Shown here: positions 18,012-28,798 of the stretch, one piece after another | Numbering within the stretch: position 1 is the first letter of the stretch | Layout of the letters: the number at the start of each line of letters is the position of its first letter | Assembly: GCA_027575765.1 (NCBI GenBank) | Contig: JANBPT010000456.1 | Coordinates: 1 to 34,778, forward strand | Length of the DNA stretch: 34,778 nt | Direction: 5' to 3' | DNA from: Tieghemiomyces parasiticus | Taxonomy: Eukaryota > Kickxellomycota > Dimargaritomycetes > Dimargaritales > Dimargaritaceae | Position numbers and translations under genes: made by a program | The notes under the pieces: model-generated | The model's input: the letters and a program-made list of their open reading frames with translations, nothing else | The model's database searches: none | What the model was told of the DNA's origin: nothing

Positions 18012-20516
18012 CTACAGCGGCAAGTCATCGCTGTCAAGTTCGAGTAGGCTCTTATTCTCCTGCACAAGATCGCCTACGGCGTAAAACAATTGCTTCACGG
18101 TACCGGCGAAAGGGGCACGCACCACGTGTTCCATCTTCATCGCCTCAAGAATGATGAGGGGGGCGTTTTTTTCGACGACCTGGCCCACCTCGACCATAAC
18201 CTGGGAGATCTTGCAGGGCATGGGGGTCTTGACCGACCCGGCGGCTTCGGCGGCTCCGCCGCTAAGGTAAGCCGGCGGCGGGAGGGTAAAATCGGCGCGG
18301 CCGTCCTCGCTAAACACCGTCAAGTGCGCGGTTTCCGTGAGGACCGCCGTGGCGCGGACAACGCGACCACCCAGGTCGGTGGTAAGGTCGTAGGTAGTGC
18401 CGAGTGGGAGGGTCGTCGTACCCGCGGCACTTTCAGAGTAGTTAGGGTGAGTCACCGCGGTGTGGTTCAGGCGGCAGGTGACATTCTCGAGGCGATGGAC
18501 AGCGCCGGCGTCGCCCTGTACAATCGTGGCGTGGCAGCAGCCGTTCGGGAGGTACTCCAGTTCGACCTGGAAAACTTGCGGGGCGTCGTCCGCCTCGCCG
18601 GCATAGTGCAATACACAGGTTTCACGGTGGGTAGTGTTGAGACGCAGTGCGGACCCAGCGTTCCATGGTGAGTTTGGGTCGCCGCTGCTACTGTTTTGAG
18701 GCGTCCGACGCGTAAGCTGCAGAGCCAAAGCGGCCTGGACGATCAGTGCCGGTGAGGGCGCGAGTGGCGGGGCCAGGAGGGTGGCCTCGTGCTTGGCGAT
18801 GAACCCGGTCTCTACCTCGCCGGCCTCGAACGCCGGGTGACTCGCCACGTTGTGTAAAAAGTCCAAGTTGGTGTGTAGCCCAACGACGCGGTAGTCGGCG
18901 AGGGCCCGACGCAGAGCGAGCAAAGCGGTGGCCCGGTCAGGGCCCCGCACGATGAGCTTGGCTATCATGGGGTCGTAGTGTACCGAGACCTGGTCGCCTT
19001 GAACTACGCCCGTGTCGACACGGACGGAATCCGAGGCGGCTGGGGTGGCCACGTAGGCCAGCGGGCCCGTATCGGGTAGGAAACCGCGACGCGGGTTCTC
19101 AGCGTAGATGCGAGCCTCGAAGGCGTGGCCCACAAGAGGGATCTCGGCCTGGGTGAGCGGGAGGGGGTTACCTGCGGCGACTTCGAGCTGCCACTGTACC
19201 AGATCCGTGTTAGTGACCCACTCGGTGACAGGGTGCTCCACCTGCAACCGGGTGTTCATTTCCATAAAGTAAAACTGCTGCGTGTCGCAGTCCAGGATGA
19301 ATTCGACGGTCCCGGCTCCTTCGTAGCGGACAGCCAGCGCCGCTGCCACGGCTTTCTGACCTAGGGAAGCCCGGACATCCGCAGGCAGGTTGGGGGCCGG
19401 GGCCTCCTCCAAAACCTTCTGATGGCGTCGTTGCACCGAACAGTCGCGCTCGTACAAATGCACCGCGTTGCCGAGCTGGTCCGCGAAGACCTGAACCTCG
19501 ACGTGCCGCGGGCGGACGAGGTATTTTTCGATCAGGACTTGGTCGTCACCAAACGACTTGAGTGACTCACGGCGCGACGACTCGAGCATCACTGTAAAGT
19601 CTTCGGGACGCTCCACGATTCGCATGCCCTTGCCGCCGCCGCCCTTGATGGCCTTGATTAGCACGGGGTAGCCGATTAGGGCGGCCTGCTCTTGAAGATA
19701 GTCCGGGTCCTGGTTGGTGCCGTGGTAACCGGGCACGACAGGTACCCGGGCCTGCTCCATAATGTTTTTAGACTCGCTCTTGGAACCCATGGAGACGATG
19801 GCCGAGGCCGGCGGCCCGATGAAGGTGATGCCTTCATTCTTTAACCGCTCGGCGAACTGGGCGTTCTCGGAAAGAAATCCATAGCCCGGGTGGACGGCCT
19901 ACGATGCCACGGGTTGAAAAAGTTGATGTGTCCGAAATGAGATGAGAGAATACGTTAGACGGGATTGGATAACGTTACTAGCAGGGTAAACACGGTGTAG
20001 CAGCGAGATGGGTGGGTTACCTGGGCGCCCGTACGACGGATTATCTCAAGTATCTTGTCCACATTCAAGTAGCTTTGGGCGGAGGGGGCTGGGCCCACGC
20101 AGTAGGCGTCGTCGGCCTAGGACGGCGGAGAGGAGGGGCGGGTGCAAAGGTCAACGTAAAACTTTAGTATCGAGAGGGGGCGAGTTGATCGGGTGCCTTG
20201 GCCATATCTATTCGACCTTCCAGTAGTCATCTCGGATAGAGAGGGGGCTATTCCGCTTTACCATTTGCACATGCTGGGCGTAGCGGTCGGCCTTGCTGTA
20301 AATGGCAACCGTCTTGATGCCCAGGCGACGGGCGGTCTTAATGACACGGCAGGCAATCTCACCACGGTTAGCGATGAGAATCTTGTCGAAGAGGGGTTTA
20401 CGGGCTGTAGGATAACGGTACATAGCTCGATGGTTGTGGGTGAGGTGAGGTGTCGCTGGATTGGTTACAACGATACCACATATCTGGCGGCCAGGTACAC
20501 TGAGTATACTAGACAT
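18012..20516 (-). CDS. MCCC1: Methylcrotonoyl-CoA carboxylase subunit alpha, mitochondrial (biotin-containing)
   Basis: Biotin-dependent carboxylation of 3-methylcrotonyl-CoA in mitochondrial leucine breakdown; this subunit carries biotin carboxylase and biotin carrier. Three exons on the minus strand: 20516-20262, 20116-20021 and 19898-18012, with introns of 145 nt (GTAAAG...TAG) and 122 nt (GTAACC...TAG), both phase 0. Joined length 745 residues (animal enzyme about 725). Visible: [15 protein letters not shown] and the [16 protein letters not shown] junction; exon 2 ends RRTGAQ and exon 3 starts [15 protein letters not shown]-grasp GGGGKG about residues 203-208; [26 protein letters not shown]; and C-terminal EAMKMEH with the biotinyl Lys at residue 705 (codon 18135-18137). 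The MCC-type C-terminus argues against propionyl-CoA or pyruvate carboxylase. Start: ATG at 20516 gives an Arg/His-bearing, acid-free presequence; an in-frame ATG at 20423 is the alternative (714 residues). The beta subunit is not in the window. Confidence 0.95.
18090..18302 (-). other. Biotinyl (biotin carboxyl carrier) domain of MCC alpha
   Basis: C-terminal lipoyl/biotinyl fold of the carboxylase. The motif [11 protein letters not shown] surrounds the acceptor lysine codon AAG (plus-strand 18135-18137), placed 41 residues before the C-terminus as in the family. The flanking Met residues are both present, so biotinylation should be normal. Confidence 0.93.
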
Positions 20517-22371
20517 GGCCAGCTGCTATTTCGAGGAGGGGGGAGGGGCCAGGGCTCTAGCATGTAGCCAACAGTGTTGCCTCCCAGACCAAGTCACCAC
20601 TTGAATTATTATCACCTACCCGTGTCGCTCGCTAGCCAGCGACGGAAGGCCGGCTGGGTGCTGGGTGCCGCAGCCAGGAAGCCAACGGTTGCCGGGCGCA
20701 AGGCCAGGTGCCCCGACCGGGCCAAGACTCGGGTGCTAATACCCAAGGGGCGGAGGAGCATACTGAATTAGGCGGCACGACTGAGAAGGTAGAACGAGTG
20801 GCCGAAAGGCGGGGTGCTTAAGGGGGGGGTCAGGTAATGGAGATGGGGATGATGAGATGATTCACAGGATGTTAGGGCTGGCAGGAGAACGCGGGTAGAG
20901 GTATGTAATGTGAGGAAGGGGAGCGGTTGGTGTGAAGCCTAGCCGTGACTGGTTTTTCCGTCGGACCAAGAAAGAGGCCAGTGGGGATAGAATACTGAGT
21001 CACGCGGGGGTTGGACCATTGAGTGGCCACTGGAATAGGGCGTGCTTGTGACGGCTGGAGACGGTGGGAAAGTACTGTAGCCTATGAACTGCGTGGGCCT
21101 GTGATGGCTGAGAGGAACCCAGTATCCCCAAACCAATATCCCAGCCCCCCTGGCAGACCACCGGTTCCAGTACACGACGTGGGAATAGAGTGTGCAATTG
21201 CTTTTTGGGGTAATTGGACTGGTTGGCTACAAAAGTAGGCCTTGAGCGCGTTGGAAATGGGCATCTGGCTAGGTAGAGTAATAAAGGGGTGCCTCCCCCT
21301 AAAGGTCGGCTACCGAACGCCCAAGCAAAAAACGGGGCCGCTGCTAGGCAATAGATAGTGCCGGTGCCTGACGAGCGTTCAGTCATCAACATCGCCGTTC
21401 AGGGTTGCCAGGCCATTGAATTAAGCGGGCGGTACAGATTGGCGCATGGGCATCGCCTTGGGGGGAACCAGTAAATGGTGCGGCGTATCGGATTGGTCGG
21501 CAGCCCACGCCGGCCTTGCCAACTCCCATTGGTGTACTGATCACGGCGCTGATTGGCCACAGTTCCCCGCGCGGGTCACCTCAGCCAGAGGCCGGATGAG
21601 TAGGGCGGTATGCAGGTTACTACGTCAATATATTAAGATTCCATTGGGGCTCCGCAATCTGACCAGGCCTCCAGTTCCAGGGTTACCCGTCACTGGGCAT
21701 TCTTCGGCAAGCCCACTGCTTCCCGCTACCTGCGGGGACCTGCCCGGCTGATAACGACGTAAATGTGCACGAAGGATGTATCAGCCCAATCGGTCCGATT
21801 GAACTCCCGCTCTAGGCTCCAGGGCCCACCGGCCGCCAAGGACACCTTGTGCAACTGGCTCTATTATATAGCCTACCACTCGACCAGACTGAAGCACCAG
21901 CTCTTGCGCCCGCCTGCCTGCCTGGCCTTGTTAAGACTAGGAGGCCAGCCCTGCGTCTTAGTGTTGGGTCCAGAGCATCAGTGCTGCTACACGGCTCTAC
22001 CGCTAAATAGGTTGGTGCGTGATGGTGTGACCCTTGTGCGCGCCGCCTCCTGTCGCCACTATCCACTCAACCCCGCGAGTGGGCAGGGCAGGTCAACGGG
22101 ACGGGAAATATAGCCACCCTTTACCTCATCGTAGCGCTGAATGGCCCTTTTGTCCTTTTTTTTCTTCATGGCGATGGCGGTATTCTGCGGCGCTTCCCTT
22201 GTACCACGACTGTGCAGCCTGTCGCGTCGTGCTGGACGTACGGTTGGGTCCATGGCCCAGTCATCCAGTTCAATGGCTGCTAGTGCCAGGGGGTTTGGTT
22301 GGAAGGGAGACACCGCGGCTGGATGGCTCGCTGGGCCACAGTGCGGGATAATGGCCGGCGGGTAATGTCAG
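20517..22371. other. Upstream region of MCC alpha, no confident gene
   Basis: First part of the ~3 kb region between the divergent MCC alpha and P4-ATPase genes. G-rich on the plus strand near 20820-20930. The open frames present are compositionally arginine/proline/glycine-rich and show no family motif. It should contain the MCC promoter and 5' UTR; no clear TATA element could be assigned. Confidence 0.5.
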
Positions 22372-22581
22372 CTAGGCACCACGTCTGTCACATACAGACG
22401 GCCACCTGTCGATGTAGCCTCCCTCCCAGACTGGTCTACGGCTGCCCATCATCGGCAACGATGGTGCATACACGCGCGCGTCAGTTGGTTTGGGGGGCAG
22501 GGCCCAAGGGCGACCCGTTGCTGTGTATGCGCCCATCAGGGAGAGTAGGCCCAGCAGTGAGCACCACCTAAGCGCTGCCAT
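22372..22581 (-). CDS. Candidate small secreted or membrane-anchored protein (possibly first exon)
   Basis: Weak candidate. ATG at 22581 in a good context (A at -3, G at +4) opens a frame starting MAALRWCSLLGLLSLMG, which resembles a signal peptide or N-terminal membrane anchor, followed by a Pro/Arg-rich segment ending in the stop at 22372. TA-rich stretches lie 20-60 nt upstream on the minus strand. The frame may be only a first exon: a GTATGT donor is present within it, and a further open stretch at about 22100-22300 on the same strand (motif AIELDDWAMDP, then a basic KKKKDKR run and a GAG|GTAAAG donor) could be a later exon, but the phases did not join cleanly by eye. No family recognised; could be chance. 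Confidence 0.2.
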   Translation of the reverse strand: MAALRWCSLLGLLSLMGAYTATGRPWALPPKPTDARVYAPSLPMMGSRRPVWEGGYIDRWPSVCDRRGA

Positions 22582-23583
22582 CCTCACCCCCTTAAAAGCC
22601 GGGGGGGGGGCAAGTAGGGCTGGCTATTTTTAATTGCCTCCCTCAGCGGGTCCCCATTTCGCGCATATCAACTCTTGACTGTCGGCCATGTTCCTTCTGG
22701 CTGGTATATCAAAGGAAGCAGCCCCATCCCCGCACACTAAGCGTCTACTTGACCGTTCCTTCCATTCTTGTTGCTGAGTATCCTCCTCACTTGTCTTTGC
22801 TTGGCGGGTCAATTCCCCCACCTTCCCTACTCTCTGCTGCCACCTCACTTCGCTAGCCCCTTTTTCTCCAGCTAAAACCACACAACGCTACTTTGTCTCA
22901 TTGTCTCGGAGCCCCTTTACTGCTGCAGCTCCGGCCTCTCCGCTTCCCCGCATTTGAACCATCGTCCCTCGCTATCACTGCCGCATCTAGGTTCCACTCC
23001 TCCCTGTTCCGTGGTTGACCGTTGGATACGCCCGACTTGGCTTTGGGTGTCTCTATAGTTCCTTTACTTGTCAGCTCCCCTCCCCTCGCTTGACCTGCTC
23101 ATTACCAGTGCGCTTATCGACGGTATATTGCCCATCCTCCCGCTCGGTGACAGATTCTAGTGCTTTATCTGCCACTATAGGCCAGCGACCGAAATCCCCT
23201 CCCTATTAACACTTTTTAGTGGCTGCTCTGTCCGTAGCCACCTTAAATGCACGAAGCGGGTTGGTCTACAATAACCGCTCGCCTACCAGCTCCCCGAGTC
23301 TCTAATTCCGACCCACTTTTAACCCCGCTGTACCTGACTGGATAACGCCCGCTATACAACCTTACTTGGGCCCCGCCTCGACGTTTATCTCCGCTCTTCT
23401 GCCCGCAAAGTCCCTCGGCCTATTTTCTCCGCTACGCCTCCCCCCTCCCGTAGTCCAGGCCCAGCGGTTGCCGCTAACGCTTCCCCTGCCTTCACCGCAC
23501 AATATCCCGGTTGGTCGCCTCGGCCCATTCTTGAGCCCGCTTGAGGTATGTACCCACCCACTGGTCGTCCCCTCGCGTAAGCC
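22582..23583. promoter_or_regulatory. Pyrimidine-rich upstream region of the P4-ATPase gene
   Basis: From about 22870 to 23580 the plus strand is rich in C and T, with many CTCC/CCCT/CCTC runs, ending directly at the start context GCCATGG (start codon 23584). CT-rich tracts before the start codon are common in fungal promoters and 5' UTRs. A poly-G run (eleven G in 22600-22612) lies at its left border. A possible GTATGT donor at about 23547 could mark a 5' UTR intron. No defined operator or TATA box was assigned. Confidence 0.4.
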
Positions 23584-26500
23584 ATGGACTCATCCAAGCT
23601 CTCCATACCCAGCCAGAGCACTGTCGCCATGGGAGACGCCGCCACGCACCAGTCTACACCAGACCTTACCAGCTGCGCCGACACAGCTACTCCCACGCCA
23701 CAGGAACCCCTCGAAGGGCTGACAATGTCGACTAGCCAATGCCCAATAACCGCCGACGCCGAACTGCATCGCCGCCTGCTCGATGAGGCCGCGTTCCGCC
23801 CTCGCGCATATACGGATCCCGTCCGACCCACCAAACTGAACGGGCCCGCCACCCCGTCTACCGAACCCGGCCGTACACGGTTATTACGCAACAAACCCAG
23901 CTTTTCGCAGTCTTTCCGCACCAGTACCAACGGCTCCGTCAGCCTGGCCGACCTCTCCTATGACCTACCCGAGTCGTACCAGGTTGATTTCAACCACCCT
24001 TCCGACCTAGCCAAGCGGTACAAGTACCCGACCAACTACCAGCGCACCACCAAATACACCCTGCTCACCTTCGTACCCCTCAATCTGTTCTCGCAGTTCC
24101 GGCGATTCTACAACATCTACTTTCTACTGGCGGCCATCTTCGTTCTTGTGGTGCCCTCGTTGGAACCGGTTTCGGAGATCCTCCCGCTGTGCATCGTGCT
24201 TACCATCACCGCTGTCAAGGACGGTATCGATGACTACAAACGGTACCGCCAGGACCGCCGTATCAATGCCCTAGAGTACGAGGCGGTGCATGATGGGCAG
24301 CGAGTCTCTGTACTGTCCCGTGATATCCGTCCGGGCGATGTAATTTACCTCACCAAGGGCCAATCTGTCCCATCCGACCTGGTCCTGTTAAGTACCAGCT
24401 TCGAAGACGGTACCGCCTTTGTGGAGACCATGGACCTGGACGGTGAGACCAGTCTGAAGCGGCGGTCGGCCCTACGATTCACCCAGCCCTTCGCCTCCGA
24501 CGCCAAGGTGGCCACGCTCCGCGGTCGGATCCAGTGCGAATTCCCTAACGAGAAACTCGACCAGCTAGACGGGCGGATCCACTTCCATCGTGCCCTGGCT
24601 GTGTCCGAAAAACCTCTGGACCATGAGCGACCCATCGAGGTAACCGCTGACCCACCCGAGACCAGCGTCCAGCCCTTTACCACCGATAATGTCCTCCTAC
24701 GTGGTACCCACCTCCGCAACACCGATTTCATCTACGGTGTGGTGGTGTACGCCGGCGCCGACACCAAGATCATGCTCAACCTCAAAAACACCGGCCTCAA
24801 GTTCTCCACCATGGAGACCCGCCTCAACCGGCTCATCATCGCCATATTTGTGTGGAACGCCATCATGCTGGTGGTCAGCGTAGTTCTATCTTTTGCCCAT
24901 TATGTAAGTGTCATCCCTGCGTTATTACCCTGCCCTGCTGGCGGTGGGCACCCTTCCGGACCTATTTTACGCGGCTTGCCAGGATGGGATCCCGTCAAGC
25001 GTTTGTTCCTCGTTTGCTGGTCTATGGCAGGCCACGTCATTCTCTCCTTGTTTTTGGCCAACGGTTTAGTCAGAGTGGGTCATGCCTAGGGAGAGAGAGG
25101 AGAGGCGCACCAGGGATTTGCGCAGGTCGCTGCAAACCGCCTTCTGCAGTCCACCCCTAATGGCAGCCACACCTTCGCGTTTCTCGCATTGCCCCGTTTC
25201 ATTTTGGTACCTCCTCTTTTTCCCAAACTACTCACCTCTCCCATCTAAATTAATGGGAGAGAGTGTCATTTTGCGGCCTCCCTCTGGCCGTAGTCGGCGC
25301 GAACTGGCAGCCATGCTCATCTATGCCTGTAACTGAGCAGGGGAGCATGGTGACACAAAGAGTTTCCAGCAACTTTTGACTTGACTTTCAGTCGTTAAGA
25401 CCCTGGGCTCTTTACCACACTACTTCTCCTTGTACGTCTCTAGGATTGGCCTCCTTTTGCCATCTGGGGGAGGGGTCAATACTTAAGTGGGAGAGTCATT
25501 TCGTGATGCCACTGAGGTGGCATCTGGGAATCAGCTACCTTGTACAGTTTGCATATAATTATTATTATTGGCTACCGTGGTGTTATTCGGCATATCGGCT
25601 AGGGCTGATGGCCCTGCTTTTTTTTCTCTCTGTCCTTTACCTTGGTGTCAGGCGATGGCTAATGTACATCGACGCGTCACCTGGGGTCCCGTACCTTTCT
25701 CACGAAAGGACCACCGATGTGTCCATCAACTTGTCTCGGTTGGCGATGGTGACCAGCCTACGGCGTGACGGCTTCGTTTCCCTAGTCTCTATCCAGGTCC
25801 GGAACATTAACCTATAATGCCCTATCCTCCCGTATCCATCCTACCCCTTTCATAACAGACCCGAAACGACCTAACCGAACGGCCTTCGGCCTGGTACCTC
25901 GGTGAAGTGTCCCGGAGTGCTTGGGAGGTTGTGTCCCAAGTCATGGTCTTTTTTGTCCTGTACACCTTCCTGATCCCCATCTCCATCTTTGTGTCCATCG
26001 AGCTCGTCCACGTGCTCCAGGCGCTCTTTATGCGGTGGGACCCCCGCATGGTGTCATTCCGACCCGCCACCAAGGCCCACAAGGGCGGCAAGAAGCACAT
26101 GCACGTGCACAGCACCAGCCTGCACGAGGATCTAGGTGCCGTCGAGTACGTGTTTTCCGACAAAACGGGTACACTGACCAAGAACATCATGACCCTGTCC
26201 AAGTGGGGCGTTGGGTGCCAGGTGTTCGATGAGGCTCTCGAGCCTGGGTGTCTGGGCCGATACATGGACACCCTCGACGCTACCTACCCGCTCTACGCGC
26301 ACTACACCCGGTTCTGGCAGGCGATCGCCCTGTGCCACTCGGCTATCCCGGTTATTGAACCCACTCCGGTTGCCCCCACTACCGGTTGCGATACCAGCTG
26401 CGCTGCGACCTCCCCGGAAAAACCGTCAGGTCCCTTGGACGGACTAGTGTACGAGGCCCAATCCCCCGACGAGGCTGCCCTGCTCGACGCCATCCGCCAG

Positions 26501-28384
26501 AACGGGTTTGTCTTCCACAAGCGTAGTAAACGATTCGTCGAGGTGTATCGGCGCCCCTTGGCCACCGACCCGAAGCCCACGACGAACACTGTGCAATGGC
26601 AGGGCACCGAACTGCAACTCGACCGCTACGAGCTTCTATACACGTTTCCCTTCTCGTCGGACCGCAAGCGCATGTCAGTTGTGGTGCGGACTCCTGAAGG
26701 CATCATCCTGCTCTGTAAGGGCGCTGACAACGTCATCATCCCGCGATTATGCCCGGACAAGACGCTGCCATCGCTGCTCACTCACACCGAGAATTGCATC
26801 CACCAGTTCTCGCTGTCTGGCCTCCGGACCCTGGTGGTGGCCGCGCGGACGCTGGATGCCGACGAGTTCGCCGAGCTCCAGGTCATCATGGACCAGGCCC
26901 AGTGCGCCTTAAGCCATCGTGAGCAGCGCCTAGCCGAGGTAGCTGAGTGGGTCGAGACCGACCTGGAACTCTTGGGCTGCACGGCCATCGAGGATCGGCT
27001 CCAGGACCAGGTACCTGAGACCATCGAGTTCCTGCTGCGCTGCGGCATCAAGGTCTGGTTGCTCACCGGGGACAAGCAGGAGACGGCGGTCAAGATCGGT
27101 ATGAGTTCGCACCTCATCACCTCCCAGATGAACATGATGGTACTCAACGCGGCCAACGAGCTGGAGTGCGCCGACAAACTGGAAGAATTTTCCGTCGTCG
27201 CTGAGAGCCGCGCCGAGGGCGAGGACAACGCACTAGTCATCAACGGGGCCACCCTCGGCTACATCCTTGACGACTCGGCCCTGTGCAAGGCCTTCCTACG
27301 ACTCGGCGTCCTGTGCCACTCGGTTATCTGCTGTCGGGTGACCCCGCTCCAAAAGGCCCGAGTCGTCGAGCTGGTCAAGAAGCGTTTGCACAAGGTTACT
27401 CTGAGTATCGGTGACGGCGCCAACGACGTGTCCATGATCCAGGTGGCCCACGTTGGGGTGGGTATCGAAGGCATGGAGGGCGCTCAGGCGGTACGCGCCA
27501 GTGACTATTCGTTTACCGAGTTTAAGAGCCTGCGACCGCTTATTGCCATCCACGGGCGCTACTCATACCTACGCATCGCCAACATCATTTTTTACTCGTT
27601 CTACAAGAACATTGTGCTCATTACGGTGCAGTTCTGGTTCGGCTTCAACAACGCGTGGTCTGGCCAGACGCTGTATCTGGACTACTACCTCACCTTGTTC
27701 AACACGGTCTTCACCTGCCTGCCCCCCGTCGTGGCCGCCATCTTTGACAAGGACGTTGACGAACACCACCTCCAGCTATACCCGGAACTGTTCCGCCAGG
27801 TCAAGGGCAACGTGTATTGGAACTGGCGTGTGATGGTGCACTGGGGGCTCAGCGCCCTGTGGCACTCAGGTGTCATCTATGGCGCTCTCCTCCTCGTCCA
27901 GTCCTCCACCGTCGTGTACCAGAACGGGTCGGGTATGAGCTACATGGTCCAGGAGTACTTCATCGGCACCGTGGTGTTCTCGGTGGTCACCGTGAAGGCT
28001 TGCTTTCTGATGCGCCACTGGGTGTGGCCCGGCGTCGGCGGCGTGATTCTGACGGTCGTGGTATACATGCTTATTCAGTTTGGCTTTGAACTCTTTAACT
28101 TTGTGCCTAAAGGTACCTTCGCCGCGGTCCATAGTCTGCCCATGTTGTACCTCGTCAGCCTGTGGGCCTCCGTGGCATGCATGCTCCCGGATCTCATTGT
28201 TAAGTACTGGATGCACACCTACCACCCGGAGGACGCCGTCATCATCCGCGAGCGCTGTCGCCTCCACCAGCATCCTGGCCAAACCGTGGACGTGGAGGAT
28301 GGTTCGTCCGTCACGGATGAAGACCACTCGAGCAGCCAGTCAGCGACCCTGATCCCCCATCGTAAATCGGAGGGGGATCATTAA
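23584..28384 (+). CDS. P4-type ATPase, phospholipid flippase (Dnf/ATP8-10 superfamily)
   Basis: Membrane pump that moves phospholipids from the outer/lumenal to the cytosolic leaflet, normally with a CDC50-type partner. Two exons: 23584-24903 and 25859-28384; intron 24904-25858 (GTAAGT...ACAG, phase 0). Joined protein 1281 residues. Visible: long polar N-tail; QFRRFYNIYFLLAAIF (M1); DGET at 286-289 (actuator domain); the M4 motif as PISI (PISL in most P4 pumps); phosphorylated Asp541 in DKTGTLT (26159-26179); YEAQSPDEAAL; KGADNVI; TGDKQET 843-849; GDGANDV 958-964; then about six C-terminal membrane segments and a short acidic tail. Exons join as FAHY|TRNDL...AWYL, matching the M3-M4 loop of the family. 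A His/Lys-rich loop (KKHMHVHS) precedes the P domain. The exact subclass is not assigned. Start chosen from the GCCATGG context at the head of the frame. Confidence 0.95.
24904..25858 (+). other. Unusually long intron (955 nt) in the P4-ATPase gene
   Basis: Begins with the strong donor GTAAGT immediately after codon Y440 and ends ...CATAACAG before ACC. Multiple stops occur in the coding frame between the exons. It is six to eight times longer than the other introns in this window (120-189 nt). T-rich; contains a 123-codon open frame (25446-25817) rich in hydrophobic residues, with no recognised family and no link to the coding frame. Confidence 0.85.
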
Positions 28385-28798
28385 GCCCCCCCCCCCTATC
28401 CCTTTTTTTAAGAAGAAGCTCCGTGCTTTCCTCACCCAGGCCTGACCTGACTCTCACCACCTCGGTGCCCCAATTTGATACATCCAGTTGCCCTAATGTA
28501 CTACTACCCTGTCGTGCCTCCATCATCTACTTCTTATGATCAGTTCCCAGCTTAATGCGCCCCTCTTCCTTACCCACTCCTCCCCTCCCCCCAGATCAGA
28601 TAGACCCCCATTATTTTGGTCGTGTTACTGAATTATCAACGATGTGGCGGAGACCAGTGGGGCGTTATTAAAATTTATTTTATAGACAAATTACTAGACT
28701 GAGCCGGTGGTACTAACGAGTGACTTTTGGCAAGAAGATAATATACTAGCTGCTAAGGAATTGAACTGGAAGAAATTAGGGACTAGCCAGGCAATTGT
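28385..28798. other. Convergent 3' intergenic region
   Basis: Between the stop of the P4-ATPase (+) and the stop of the histone-chaperone-like gene (-). Contains a poly-C run (28386-28396) closely followed by a T run directly after the flippase stop, then AT-rich sequence. No gene seen. Confidence 0.6.
28674..28679 (-). terminator. Possible poly(A) signal of the histone-chaperone-like gene
   Basis: The minus strand reads AATAAA about 120 nt downstream of the stop codon at 28799-28801, in an AT-rich stretch. Position and sequence fit a polyadenylation signal; no independent support. Confidence 0.35.

Noticed and set aside
18090..18671. 193-codon plus-strand open frame across the MCC gene
   Set aside because: Antisense shadow of the biotinyl/C-terminal part of MCC alpha; Arg/Gly-rich without family features.
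18012..20516. Propionyl-CoA or pyruvate carboxylase identity for the biotin enzyme
   Set aside because: The EAMKMEH context, the short ending after the biotinyl domain and the [17 protein letters not shown] blocks fit MCC alpha; there is no carboxyltransferase domain as in pyruvate carboxylase.
23385..23930. 181-codon minus-strand open frame at the P4-ATPase start
   Set aside because: Overlaps the real start region antisense; composition is that of a reverse-complemented coding region.
25446..25817. Hydrophobic open frame inside the flippase intron as an extra exon
   Set aside because: Different frame from both exons, and the M3-M4 loop is already complete when exon 1 and exon 2 are joined directly.
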